Part shown: positions 33,982 through 43,069 of the stretch, piece after piece
Position numbering within the stretch: position 1 is the stretch's first letter
Layout of the letters: each line of letters begins with the position of its first letter
Assembly: GCF_001426865.1 (NCBI RefSeq)
Contig: NZ_LMFO01000034.1
Coordinates: 155,881 to 219,880 of the forward strand
DNA: 64,000 nt
Direction of reading: 5' to 3'
Source of the DNA: Paenibacillus sp. Root52
Lineage (GTDB): Bacteria > Bacillota > Bacilli > Paenibacillales > Paenibacillaceae
Position numbers and translations under genes: made by a program
The notes under the pieces: model-generated
The model's input: the letters and a program-made list of their open reading frames with translations, nothing else
Told to the model about the DNA's origin: nothing
Database searches by the model: none

Positions 33982-35793
33982 ATGATTGAATTTCCTAAAC
34001 CAGATGTAGAGCAATATTTTCAGTCCTACCGGATTACCCATTTTGCCGTATCCAGTGATGAGACACGTTTGTATTTTGACAGCAACCTGAATGGTCAGCC
34101 CAATATCTGGGCGATGGATCTGCCGGGAGGGTTTCCTTATCCGCTGACATACTTGAATCAGAGCAGCATGTTTATCAAGCCCGATCCACTGGGGCGTTAT
34201 ATCTTAACTGCATTTGATCGTGATGGCAACGAGAGTTATCACTTATATGCCATTCCGCCAGAGGGCGGGGTACCGAAGCCGGTAGTACCTGCAGAGCCGA
34301 ATGACCGCTGTTACTTTGCTCATCTATCCGAAGATGGGGAGCGTCTGTACTATTTTACGAGTGCTGGCAATCCGAATTATCTGAATTCTCATCGTCTTGA
34401 TCTTGCTACGGGCGAGGATATATTGCTCCATAGCGGGGAAGAGGTGTCTAACAGCCTGGCTGCGGTGAGTCCAGATGAGAAGAGCTTTGTCATTGTGAAA
34501 ATGTACTCCAATACATATCAGACAGCGCATCTGCATCGAGATGGTGAGATCGAGGACATTTTACCTGTGTCAGAGCGGCAGAGTCAGGTACCTTTTGTCA
34601 TCTATGTGGATCATAAACGTCTATTGATGCTCACCAATGATAACGAGCCGTATTCCTATGTTGCGGAGTATGATCTAGATACGCGTGAATTCCGTCCGGT
34701 TTGTAAAATTGAAGGTGAAGATGTTGAGAGATTTCGTTGGCACAAAGAAACCGAAACTTTATACCTATGGACACTTACGGGCACGGAAAACCGGATGTAC
34801 ATCATGGGCAAACAGGACGCTGCGCCTCGGCGGGTGGACATGCCTTTAGATACGATCGCGCAGGCGACCGTGAGCAAATCAGGTAACCTATATATCCTTG
34901 GACGTGGAGCTATTCAGCCACATAACATCTATCGATTACCTGCGGGGAGCGATTCTTGGGAACCCCTGACCAATAATCGGGTGACTGGGCTGAGTACTGA
35001 TGATCTGGTGTATCCAGACGTGATCCGCTATAACTCGTATGATGGGCTGGAGATCGAAGCTTTGTTGTTCAAGGCTAAGCCAGAACTGGCGAACGGATAT
35101 ACGGTATTTTGGCCGCACGGAGGGCCTCAAGCCTCGGAGTCGAAGTTTTTCCGTCCGATGTTCCAGATGATGTTAGCTCAGGGATACCATATTTTTGCAC
35201 CTAATTTCCGGGGGAGTTCCGGTTATGGAGCTGAATTTATCAAGATGGTTGAACGAGATTGGGGCGAAGGGCCAAGACTGGATTGTGTTGCGGGGATTCA
35301 ATGGCTGTTCGATCAGAACATCTCCTCACCAGACCGTCTGTTTGTTGTAGGTGGCAGTTATGGGGGTTACATGACCTTGCTTCTCGCAGGTCGCCATCCA
35401 GAACTGTTCCGAGCAGCCGTTGATATTTTTGGCCCAAGTAACCTGTTCACATTCCTGGAATCCGTCCCTGAGGATTGGAAACCCGTGATGGAGAAGTGGT
35501 TAGGTGATGCCGAGCGTGATCGTGAACGCTTAACCAAAGATTCGCCAATTACCTATCTGGATCAGATGGTGAACCCGATGTTGGTCATCCAGGGGGCTAA
35601 TGATCCTCGAGTCGTGAAGGCAGAGTCGGATCAGATCGTGGAGGCATTGCAGAAGAAGGGTCTGGACGTCGAGTATTTAGTGTTGGATGATGAGGGACAT
35701 GGCTTCTCCAGAAAAGAGAATGAAATTCTCGTGTATCGGCGCATGCTGGAGTTCCTACAGAAACATCAGGAAGCCCCGGTACAGCAAGGTTAA
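33982..35793 (+). CDS. S9-family peptidase (prolyl oligopeptidase type)
   Basis: The 603-residue protein has an N-terminal seven-bladed propeller-like domain and a C-terminal alpha/beta-hydrolase domain. The catalytic triad is visible: Ser459 in GGSYGGYM, Asp541 in NDPRVV and His573 in EGHGF. Such enzymes cleave short peptides, often acylaminoacyl or proline-containing. No signal peptide, so cytoplasmic. AAGGAGG (33969-33975) sets ATG 33982; the frame is open 23 codons further upstream, but without a ribosome site. Confidence 0.9.
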   Translation: MIEFPKPDVEQYFQSYRITHFAVSSDETRLYFDSNLNGQPNIWAMDLPGGFPYPLTYLNQSSMFIKPDPLGRYILTAFDRDGNESYHLYAIPPEGGVPKPVVPAEPNDRCYFAHLSEDGERLYYFTSAGNPNYLNSHRLDLATGEDILLHSGEEVSNSLAAVSPDEKSFVIVKMYSNTYQTAHLHRDGEIEDILPVSERQSQVPFVIYVDHKRLLMLTNDNEPYSYVAEYDLDTREFRPVCKIEGEDVERFRWHKETETLYLWTLTGTENRMYIMGKQDAAPRRVDMPLDTIAQATVSKSGNLYILGRGAIQPHNIYRLPAGSDSWEPLTNNRVTGLSTDDLVYPDVIRYNSYDGLEIEALLFKAKPELANGYTVFWPHGGPQASESKFFRPMFQMMLAQGYHIFAPNFRGSSGYGAEFIKMVERDWGEGPRLDCVAGIQWLFDQNISSPDRLFVVGGSYGGYMTLLLAGRHPELFRAAVDIFGPSNLFTFLESVPEDWKPVMEKWLGDAERDRERLTKDSPITYLDQMVNPMLVIQGANDPRVVKAESDQIVEALQKKGLDVEYLVLDDEGHGFSRKENEILVYRRMLEFLQKHQEAPVQQG

Positions 35794-35910
35794 TCCTGGA
35801 CGGACTTGTACATTGGCAAGGAAACGTAACAGTACAAGTAAGAGTACAAGAGAAAGTAGAACAGGAGCAACACTTCTAACTTTAAGCTCCTAGCAAAATA
35901 GATCCATTTA

Positions 35911-35956
35911 AAAAACCGGCAGGACGTGAGAGTCTCTCAACGTTCTGTCGGTTTTT
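35911..35956. terminator. Bidirectional terminator between the S9 peptidase and the immunity operon
   Basis: AAAAACCGGCAGGACGT pairs with ACGTTCTGTCGGTTTTT (two wobble pairs) around GAGAGTCTCTC; A tract on one side and T tract on the other serve both directions. Confidence 0.9.
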
Positions 35957-36011
35957 CACATTTATTTTTCCAGACCTATTACTAACCTTATGCTGTCAGC
36001 ATATAGCCATA

Positions 36012-37046
36012 TTAGTCCAGCAGGGCAATAACCGAGTCAATATACTGCTGTGCCCATGTGGCAAAAGGTAGATCTGCATCCCAAGTGACTTGTTGGGTTG
36101 CTTTGGCTTCACCCCATACCAATATGCGCTGATATAGAAGATGGATTCGCAGTCGTTCAGCAAAATGCTGGCACCGTTTCACATCCTCGGCACAGACCTG
36201 CTGACGGTAAGTACATAGAAATTTTTGAGCTAGCTCAGGCTTATGTTCACGCAGATACATAGCCGTTATTTTGGTCAGATCGGCGGTGCCATCTCCAAAA
36301 TACGATGTTGTAAAATCGAATAAACCACTAATCTGCCATTCATAAGGAGCCTTCTGCTGTTTCTCCATTACCAGATTCTCGGACTTATAATCACCCATGA
36401 CAAAGCTATAGACCGACATGGATTCAAAAGCAGACCTAGCCTCATTTAGCTGCTCGTCGACCCAGTCTATATCCTCATCGGTAATGCTAGAATATTGGGT
36501 AGCATCCTGTAACCAGTAGTCTATCGTGCCATATAGCCAGTCCGAATACGTTCCTGCAAAAGGTACAATTCGCTCAGCCACCGGATCATATTCTCCTGCA
36601 TTAGGCACCTTCCAGTGGTGGAGTTCGGCGAGTGTATGTGCCAGCATCCTGGCAATCTGCTGTTCCTCGTCTGAGCTTAGTGTTGCTTGCAAGGCAGGAT
36701 CATGCAGATGCTGTCCCGGTAATTCTGGCATAATGGCATAACTCCAACCAAGAAGTTCGGTCTCCTCATGAATCAGATAGGGGATAGGGACAGGAATTGT
36801 GGTGTGCTCTGCTAGCTTCTCTACGAAAAACCGTTCCTCCTGAAGCTGTCCGTTATATAACGGATTGCCTTTGAGGATGTATTCACCCTGAGAAGTGTGA
36901 ATATGCAATGTCTGTCCCATAACCCCTTCAGCCGTTCGGCGGTAATGGATGAGTGTGCCGAGGTTGAAGTTGTCTAGCGCCTTCTGTAAATCCTTCTCTG
37001 CTACTTCCCCAAGTATATTGGTGGCAAAATAAATACGAGTTGTCAT
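36012..37046 (-). CDS. Phosphotransferase of the aminoglycoside-kinase/choline-kinase type
   Basis: The 344-residue protein has the small-molecule kinase fold. The catalytic loop, usually HGDxxxxN, reads MGDYKSEN (Asp and Asn kept) and the metal-binding DxD-type segment reads LFDFTTSYFGDG. An N-lobe lysine appears in EYILKGN. The substrate is unknown; antibiotic action should not be assumed. It is the last gene of a tight operon with two immunity-like genes, separated by 20 bp from the Imm51-like one. Confidence 0.75.
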   Translation of the reverse strand: MTTRIYFATNILGEVAEKDLQKALDNFNLGTLIHYRRTAEGVMGQTLHIHTSQGEYILKGNPLYNGQLQEERFFVEKLAEHTTIPVPIPYLIHEETELLGWSYAIMPELPGQHLHDPALQATLSSDEEQQIARMLAHTLAELHHWKVPNAGEYDPVAERIVPFAGTYSDWLYGTIDYWLQDATQYSSITDEDIDWVDEQLNEARSAFESMSVYSFVMGDYKSENLVMEKQQKAPYEWQISGLFDFTTSYFGDGTADLTKITAMYLREHKPELAQKFLCTYRQQVCAEDVKRCQHFAERLRIHLLYQRILVWGEAKATQQVTWDADLPFATWAQQYIDSVIALLD

Positions 37047-37066
37047 AGAAACCTCCTGACTACTCC

Positions 37067-37417
37067 TTAGTCCAGTTCAGCTCTAGAGAACAGGTCATGA
37101 ATGAGATCATGCTGTTCACAGGCCTGTTTGAACCCTCGGGTGAACGTTATAAGTGCATCCTTGTTATCCGAGTAGACACAGAACATGTCGGCTTCAGGAT
37201 CGAAATGAATTACGGCTACTAACTCGGGCATTTTTTCTTCAAGAAACACGGCTGCTAGGGAAGCCCAATCGTAACCATTGCCCTCGAAGCCTTCGTCAGC
37301 ACGTGATTCGAAGACCTCTTGCTTATACGTACCTACATTCAAAATAACAGAATAGGAGCCGGTCTGTGCATCAATAAATATAAACGGCGCAAGTTCTTTT
37401 TCTAGTGTTGATGGCAT
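37067..37417 (-). CDS. Imm51-like immunity protein
   Basis: 116 residues with a compact alpha/beta composition and the stretch GFEGNGYDWASLAAVFLEEKMPEL, which I recognise as like the Imm51 family of polymorphic-toxin immunity proteins. No signal peptide or membrane segment. It sits 23 bp behind a SUKH-domain gene and 20 bp before a phosphotransferase gene. No toxin gene is adjacent, so it may be an orphan antidote against toxins of competitors. The family call is from memory of the fold pattern and is moderate. Confidence 0.65.
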   Translation of the reverse strand: MPSTLEKELAPFIFIDAQTGSYSVILNVGTYKQEVFESRADEGFEGNGYDWASLAAVFLEEKMPELVAVIHFDPEADMFCVYSDNKDALITFTRGFKQACEQHDLIHDLFSRAELD

Positions 37418-37440
37418 TAGCTGCCCTCCTCGAAGATATG

Positions 37441-38415
37441 TTAGCTATCTTGTTCGTCTTCATCGATTTCGAATGTATCGGGATCAACCAGCCCATGCAC
37501 AAATGCTTCAAAATTAGCAGCCAGGTATGTAATCTCATAGTCATCCTCTTGATCGACATGAACTACACAGGGCTCACCCTCCGGGCCACAGAACCGATAA
37601 TCCAGCATCACGACATCGTGGCCCGCCGATGGACAATCACAGATAACGATTCCGAGATCAGGGTATCCCCAATCTTCAATCATGAACCGGCTTCCAAATT
37701 CCCCGCCTAGGGAGTACATTTTAACCCGCCCAATGCCCGAGATGCTTGTAATCGCAATATGATCCTCTGCCCAGGAAGTTTCTTCTTGGGTAGGAAATGC
37801 AGTGAGCGTTGGAACGCCACCATTCTGGGTGTGCATCAGTTGAATGTAGGAAGCAGGTAGCTTGTACCCTAATTCCCGCTCAATCGATACAATCATTTCC
37901 TCATCGAAAGGCTCGGAGACATGGTTATCTGTTGCATAATCGCTCTGCTCCCAGAATGTTGCAGGAGTGTAGGTTCCAGACGCGGCTCTGAGGTGATTCA
38001 ATGTCCCGCGACGTTCCCATTCATCTCGTTCCGCCTCATAGCGTTGCAGGTCTTGTTGCATCTTTTCCGCTTTGGGTCTGAGCATTTCGAGGAATTCCAG
38101 CGTAGAATCGTCATGTGGCAATAGCTCGTTCCCTCGCTCAAAAGCCAGCAATGCTTTTTCGTAACTCGCAATATAAGCATATGCGTACCCTAAGCGGTAT
38201 TGCCAGAGCGGATCATAGGCTCCTTGCTCATGAACAGATAGTAACTGCTCAATCGCTTCACGGTATCGTCCCGTATTGTTATAAGCTCTCGCCAGTTGAC
38301 CAACTAGCTCATAACTCCGGTCAGATTCCGGGATATTTTGAATATGCTCTATAATGCGATTGTACTCGTCCTGTTCATGCCAGATGTTCAGTTGTTCCAG
38401 CAGTTCTCTTTCCAT
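37441..38415 (-). CDS. TPR and SMI1/KNR4 (SUKH) domain protein
   Basis: About 324 residues. The N-terminal 120 residues form TPR-like helices (LVGQLARAYNNTGRYREAIEQLL, WQYRLGYAYAYIASYEKALLAFERGNELLP). The C-terminal part is an SMI1/KNR4-type domain (ERELGYKLPASYIQLMHTQNGG ... ISGIGRVKMYSLGGEF ... ICDCPSAGHDVVMLDYRFCG), the largest superfamily of toxin-immunity proteins, ending in an acidic tail. ATG 38415 is better spaced from GAGGTG than ATG 38418. It heads the three-gene operon. Confidence 0.83.
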   Translation of the reverse strand: MERELLEQLNIWHEQDEYNRIIEHIQNIPESDRSYELVGQLARAYNNTGRYREAIEQLLSVHEQGAYDPLWQYRLGYAYAYIASYEKALLAFERGNELLPHDDSTLEFLEMLRPKAEKMQQDLQRYEAERDEWERRGTLNHLRAASGTYTPATFWEQSDYATDNHVSEPFDEEMIVSIERELGYKLPASYIQLMHTQNGGVPTLTAFPTQEETSWAEDHIAITSISGIGRVKMYSLGGEFGSRFMIEDWGYPDLGIVICDCPSAGHDVVMLDYRFCGPEGEPCVVHVDQEDDYEITYLAANFEAFVHGLVDPDTFEIDEDEQDS

Positions 38416-38490
38416 CATTACACCTCATCTCTATAAATGCGGAGTATTCCTTAATTTGTATATGTATATTGTACAAGGTCTAAAGTCAAA

Positions 38491-38543
38491 AAAACACTCC
38501 CGTCAGCAGACAGCCGTGAAGGCTTCCACCGAGAGAGTGTTTT
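38491..38543. terminator. Hairpin in the gap before the immunity operon
   Basis: AAAACACTC (38491-38499) and GAGTGTTTT (38535-38543) pair around a further near-palindrome (GTGAAGGCTTCCAC). Possibly the end of nrdB transcription. Confidence 0.6.
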
Positions 38544-38561
38544 GGTAATGCCGTTAGGGAT

Positions 38562-38821
38562 ATTTGGGTGAATTCCATATTCGATGCTGATCATGCCACT
38601 AGGCATGTTTGGTAATCAAAAGCGAACTTTTTGAACTAACTCATAAAGATCAGGTTTAAAAAGGTCGGTTTTCAGTACCGAGAAGATGGAATAAAGCTAA
38701 AAATGGAGTAGCGGAACGTAGGTAGAGCTACGTGAGCAACGGACATTTCGGGTGAATTCCATATTCGATGCTGATCATGCCAATTAGGCATGTTTCGTAA
38801 TCAAAAGTGAACTTTTTAAAC
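38562..38821. repeat. MITE-like repeat (family A): full copy plus adjacent 3' half-copy
   Basis: The full unit, 38654-38821, starts GTTTAAAAAGGTC and ends GAACTTTTTAAAC, so its ends are inverted repeats (12 of 13). About 80 bp of the right half (38746-38826) recur at 38562-38640 as a direct repeat that includes GAATTCCATATTCGATGC and a CATGCC/GGCATG hairpin. Another hairpin, CGTAG/CTACG, lies inside. No ORF is present. It ends 6 bp before the nrdB stop codon. A left-end fragment recurs at 1845. Confidence 0.7.
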
Positions 38822-38827
38822 TATCTC

Positions 38828-39859
38828 TTACAGATCGTCAAATCCGTTGTCGTCGCCGACTTTACCGTAGTTACGGGATTTAGCTTCGAAGAAGTCTGTT
38901 TTGGTTGCATTCAGTGCTTCATCGGAGAATGGTTTGATCCAAGGCATGCAGTTCACATCAACGCCTTCGTAGGCTTTTTCCATACCCATCAGACGCAGAC
39001 GTTTGTTAGCGATGTACTTGATGTAATCTTCCAGCTCATTCAGGTCAATGCCGCGAACGTTGCTGAGGGTGTAGTGTGCCCAGTTGGTTTCGAGCTCAAC
39101 CGCACGGTCAATCGTTTTGTAGACGTATTCCATGTTCTCTGGTGTGTTCAGTTCTGGGAAGTCGACCAACAGTTGCTTGTACACTTCTGCGAAGAAGTAG
39201 CAGTGTTGGTTCTCATCACGCTGAATATAAGAGATCATTTGACTTGTCGCCATCATTTTCTGGTCACGGGCCAGATTGTAGAAGAAGGCGAATGTACTAT
39301 AGAAGAAGATACCTTCAAGGATCAGATCGGCAACCATCGCTTGGAAGAACGTCTGTGGAGACGGCTCATCCCGGAAGCTCTGATAGATGTCAGCGATAAA
39401 CCGGTTACGATCCAGCAATACCGGATCATGCTTCCAGTATTCGAAGATTTCTTTTTGCTCCTGATCAGATACGATGGAAGACAGAACGTAAGAGTACGAT
39501 TGGTTGTGAACAACCTCTTGTTGTCCAATGATTGCAGAGATCGCTTCAAGTGAAGAATCGGTAAAATAACGTTTAACATCACCAACAAACATGGTTTGCA
39601 TGGAATCAAGAACAGCGAGTAGGGAGATGTTAATTTTAAATGTACGTTTCTCTTCCTCTTCCAGTTGAGCAAACTGGGAAGCATCTTTGGACATCGGAAT
39701 TTCGTCCGCAATCCAGTGGTTAAGCAATAACACTTTGTACAGTTTGTACATGTGAGGCATACGAATGTCGTTCCAGTTCAAGATCCCTGAGCATTCGCCT
39801 TCAATGATACGTGTCGATTGGTTAGGGGCTTCGGTATTGAAAATTTTCTGTACTTGCAT
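38828..39859 (-). CDS. nrdB: Ribonucleoside-diphosphate reductase, class I small subunit
   Basis: The 343-residue R2 protein houses the dimetal centre and tyrosyl radical for class I ribonucleotide reduction. Metal ligands are Asp85, Glu115, His118, Glu182, Glu216 and His219, and Tyr122 stands four residues after His118, matching the radical site of E. coli R2. The C-terminus (DDNGFDDL) is the likely docking tail for NrdA. AAGGAGTG precedes the ATG. It follows nrdA by 161 bp. No nrdI is nearby, which argues against the class Ib type usual in Bacillus. Confidence 0.94.
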   Translation of the reverse strand: MQVQKIFNTEAPNQSTRIIEGECSGILNWNDIRMPHMYKLYKVLLLNHWIADEIPMSKDASQFAQLEEEEKRTFKINISLLAVLDSMQTMFVGDVKRYFTDSSLEAISAIIGQQEVVHNQSYSYVLSSIVSDQEQKEIFEYWKHDPVLLDRNRFIADIYQSFRDEPSPQTFFQAMVADLILEGIFFYSTFAFFYNLARDQKMMATSQMISYIQRDENQHCYFFAEVYKQLLVDFPELNTPENMEYVYKTIDRAVELETNWAHYTLSNVRGIDLNELEDYIKYIANKRLRLMGMEKAYEGVDVNCMPWIKPFSDEALNATKTDFFEAKSRNYGKVGDDNGFDDL

Positions 39860-40020
39860 AATCCGTTCACTCCTTGAATGAATTTCAACTTATCTATATC
39901 AACATCGAAAATGATGTTGTGATCGTATTTAGGCAAAAAAGTACCAGAGCAACGCTATTTTGCATTCAAAACAGGATGCCCTGGTGGTCATCGTAAGTCT
40001 AGTAAATATTCTTTAGTTGA

Positions 40021-42354
40021 TCAGCTTGCGCAAGAATCACATTCTTCAATCGTTAATGCACGGCTACGTACATAATACGTAGATTTCAAGCCAGCTCTCC
40101 AAGCGTGCAAGTGCAGTTCCAAGAACTCCGTTGCTTTGATGTCTGGACGAACATACAGGTTGAAGCTTTGGCCTTGGTCGACGTGACGTTGGCGAGCAGA
40201 AGCCATATTAATGGAAGCATGTTGATCCACCAAGAAGGCTGTTTTGTAGTACCAGATCGTTTTGTCGGACAGATCCGGTGCCGGGTTCGCAATTTTGTAT
40301 GTTGTTTTCTCTTCATAAGACAACAGTTCATACAATGGATCGATGCTGGCTGTGGAGCCGGCAATAATAGAAGTCGATCCGTTTGGTGCAATGGCGAACA
40401 ACCAAGCGTTACGTACACCGTTTTGTTGTACTTCAGCTTGCAGGTCTTTCCATTGTTCTGTCGTTACGAATTCACCTACGCGCTCACCGGAAGTGTACTC
40501 GCGTTGATCGAAGTATTTACCACTTTCCCAGTCAGAGCCTTTGAATTTCGGATAATGTCCTTTTTCTTTGGACAACTCCATGCTGGCTTTAACGAGCAGG
40601 TAGTTAATTTTCTCATACAGGTTATCGTTATACGTAACAGCCTCTTCAGACTCCCAACGGATGCCTTCAAGAGCAAGCAAGTGATGAAGTCCGAATGTTC
40701 CCAGACCGACTGCACGATATTGGCTGTTCGTGTATTGGGCTTGCAGTACTTCAATATTGTTAATGTCGATTACGTTGTCCAGCATACGAACCTGGATGGG
40801 TACCAGACGCTCTAACACATTATGAGGCACGGCACGTGCCAAGTGAATGGAGTTCAGGTTGCAGACAACGAAGTCGCCAGGTACTTTGGAAATGACAATA
40901 CGTGTTTGTCCGTCTTTCGTAACCAGTTCTTCCTTTTCTACTACAGTAGCAGATTGGTTCTGCATAATTTCAGTACACAGGTTGGAAGAGTAAACCATAC
41001 CGTGAGCACTGTTCGGGTTAGTACGGTTAACCGTATCACGGTAGAACATATAAGGCGTTCCTGTTTCCAACTGGGATTTCATCACACGTTTCATGATATC
41101 AATCGCTTGAACTGTAATCCGGGACAAGAGTGGGTGATTAACAGCCTCTTCGTACTTCTCACGGAATGTTCCTTCGCCGAAGGACTCGTCATAGAAGTCT
41201 TCAAGTCCGAGTGCACGACCATTCTCGTCTTTCCAGCCCATAACTTTCTTCGTTTCGTGTGGGCAGAATAGATTCCACTCACCGCGGCTTGCTACACGTT
41301 CCATGAACAAGTCAGGCAGACATACACCGTGGAATACGTCATGCGCACGCATCCGCTCGTCACCATTGTTCAGCTTCAGATCGAGGAATGCCAGAATGTC
41401 TTTGTGGAAGACATCCAGGTATACGGCAATCGCACCTTTACGTGTTCCAAGTTGGTCTACGCTAACTGCTGTGTTGTTCAGCTGACGAATCCAAGGAATA
41501 ACGCCTGAACTTGTGTTTTTGTGACCACGGATGTCTGAACCACGGGCTCTGACTTTACCAAGGTATACGCCAATGCCGCCGCCCATTTTGCTTAGACGTG
41601 CAACATCTGTGTTGGAATCGAAAATTCCTTCAAGGGAGTCGTCCACCGTGTCGATGAAGCAACTGGATAGTTGTCCAGCTACTTTTTTACCAGCATTGGA
41701 CATCGTAGGTGTAGCAGCCGTCATGTACATGTTGCTCATTGCCCAGTAGGCTTCTTTAACTAGATCCATCCGTTTGTCAGCAGGTTCTTGGTGCATCAGG
41801 TACATCGCAATAACCATGTAACGTTCTTGAGGCAATTCCATAACTTTCCCATCAAAATCGTGAGCAAGGTAACGTTCTGCCAATGTGAGCAAGCCGATGT
41901 AGTCGAACAACAGATCGTTGCGGTAATCAATGCATTCCGCTAGCTCGTCAATCTGTTCTTTGCTATAGCATTCGAGCAGTTCTTCGCGATAGATCCCTTT
42001 CTTCACAAGATCTACGAGGAGAGGATGGAATGCACCGTAAGGCTCGTCCGGATAAGATTTGTATCTACGGTTGGTTGCCGCTTTTTTGTATAGAGAAGTA
42101 AGTAGGGAGCGTGCAGCTGCAAACTTCCAGTTTGGCTCCTCTTTAGTTACGAGCTCCAGTGCGCTCATCATAAAAGCATTACTGATCTCGTCCCCGGTAA
42201 CTTCATCACGGCGGAGCTTGCTCGTCACTCCTTTTACCAGACGTTCCTTGTCCAGCATGTCTAGCCCACCCAGAATACGGTCGGCGTATACAGAGATACG
42301 CATATCGTCAAAGGCAAGCTGGCGGTTGTTCGGCTTGGTCACAACTTGTGGCAT
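40021..42354 (-). CDS. nrdA: Ribonucleoside-diphosphate reductase, class I large subunit
   Basis: About 777 residues. R1 holds the active site and allosteric sites. The N-terminus resembles an ATP-cone (GGLDMLDKERLVKGV...KLRRDEVTGDEI). The core has SSNLCTEI and NLNSIHLAR for the catalytic cysteines and SCFIDTVDDSLEGI at the glycyl-barrel start. The last residues include the redox pair Cys772 and Cys775 (CDSCAS). ATG 42354 follows GCGAGG; the upstream ATG lacks a site. It is first in the nrdA-nrdB operon, under NrdR-like boxes and a terminator-bearing leader. Confidence 0.94.
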   Translation of the reverse strand: MPQVVTKPNNRQLAFDDMRISVYADRILGGLDMLDKERLVKGVTSKLRRDEVTGDEISNAFMMSALELVTKEEPNWKFAAARSLLTSLYKKAATNRRYKSYPDEPYGAFHPLLVDLVKKGIYREELLECYSKEQIDELAECIDYRNDLLFDYIGLLTLAERYLAHDFDGKVMELPQERYMVIAMYLMHQEPADKRMDLVKEAYWAMSNMYMTAATPTMSNAGKKVAGQLSSCFIDTVDDSLEGIFDSNTDVARLSKMGGGIGVYLGKVRARGSDIRGHKNTSSGVIPWIRQLNNTAVSVDQLGTRKGAIAVYLDVFHKDILAFLDLKLNNGDERMRAHDVFHGVCLPDLFMERVASRGEWNLFCPHETKKVMGWKDENGRALGLEDFYDESFGEGTFREKYEEAVNHPLLSRITVQAIDIMKRVMKSQLETGTPYMFYRDTVNRTNPNSAHGMVYSSNLCTEIMQNQSATVVEKEELVTKDGQTRIVISKVPGDFVVCNLNSIHLARAVPHNVLERLVPIQVRMLDNVIDINNIEVLQAQYTNSQYRAVGLGTFGLHHLLALEGIRWESEEAVTYNDNLYEKINYLLVKASMELSKEKGHYPKFKGSDWESGKYFDQREYTSGERVGEFVTTEQWKDLQAEVQQNGVRNAWLFAIAPNGSTSIIAGSTASIDPLYELLSYEEKTTYKIANPAPDLSDKTIWYYKTAFLVDQHASINMASARQRHVDQGQSFNLYVRPDIKATEFLELHLHAWRAGLKSTYYVRSRALTIEECDSCAS

Positions 42355-42835
42355 GAATATTCCTCGCTTTCGCATGTTTAAGAGATAAATTGGAGAAATT
42401 CTTTATATAAAGAATTGAGTGTTTTCTTACGTTGATAGAACATATCGATTGCATACTGCGGACTTAGCGGCGGTAACAGGTCAAGGCTTAAAGCGGTCAA
42501 AACAGAGTCAAAACGCAGCACAAATGCAAACCATGGTCATATAAAAAGCATTCTCCCCGCCTTGCGGCTGAAAATGCCCATGGATGCTCTGACTTCCTGC
42601 TTGTCACATCTTGCTTCATTCGACAGAACAGGGTGCTGTATGTAAGCTTTGGTCTGATAGAGACGTGCCTGTAATTTGAGGTGCCGGGTGCAGTCCAAAC
42701 AGCCCCGTTAACCTCTACGTCAACTCTGTTTCGAGAAAGCGATTTACACCTACAGGGACGTGCATTTGAAGGTGATTTCATCCTGTTTTTCACGAGAAGA
42801 CAGAAGGTGACTAATCGAAGCGGGGTAATCCAGTT
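42355..42835 (-). promoter_or_regulatory. Long nrdA leader with embedded terminator-like hairpin
   Basis: About 480 nt separate the NrdR-like boxes from nrdA. On the minus strand GACGT (42724-42720 region) and ACGTC (about 42666-42662) can pair around a GAGGT/ACCTC stem, giving a structured domain of some 60 nt. About 100 nt further comes a terminator-like hairpin (42543-42577). No ORF of weight is present. The layout is like an attenuator; no known riboswitch class is matched. Confidence 0.5.
42543..42577 (-). terminator. Terminator-like hairpin within the nrdA leader
   Basis: On the minus strand GCATT ... CCGC pairs with GCGG ... AATGC (42577-42548), then five T residues (plus-strand A tract 42543-42547). 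It is imperfect in the middle. It lies about 190 nt upstream of nrdA. Confidence 0.55.
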
Positions 42836-42890
42836 TCACTACATTTTGTTGCTGTTAGAATACTGTAACCCAACATATAGTGTTTGTAAA
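42836..42890 (-). promoter_or_regulatory. nrd promoter with two NrdR-like boxes
   Basis: On the minus strand, ACACTATATGTTGGGT (42883-42868) matches 14 of 16 positions of the NrdR box ACACTATATATTGTGT. A second, weaker box lies at 42851-42836 (about 12 of 16). Their spacing, 32 bp, is the three-turn spacing known for NrdR. TTTACA followed after 17 bases by TACAGT could be the promoter, placing the strong box between -35 and -10. Confidence 0.7.
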
Positions 42891-43069
42891 CAGGGTAGAC
42901 ACCGTGAAACGTAATTCCGAGTATACCAAAAATGCCGAGATTCCGCAAAGGAAAAGGTCTGGAAGATTTGAAGATTCTTCAAAAAAAATTTTCACCGAAA
43001 TCGAATGACGTGAACACGTCAGTTTGAATTATTACGTATTCAACTGGTAGAATAAAATTAGTCAAAAAT

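Noticed and set aside
36012..37046. Aminoglycoside-resistance gene
   Set aside because: The fold matches but the family covers many substrates, and the catalytic loop MGDYKSEN and the neighbours do not indicate antibiotics.
38807..39553. 248-codon plus-strand frame across nrdB
   Set aside because: It is antisense to the well-conserved nrdB and has no start signals or family likeness.
42500..42800. Cobalamin riboswitch in the nrdA leader
   Set aside because: The GCCACTG and CCCGCAACTGT core motifs are absent on both strands; only a loose likeness to the B12 box (AAGTCAGAGCATCC on the minus strand) was found.
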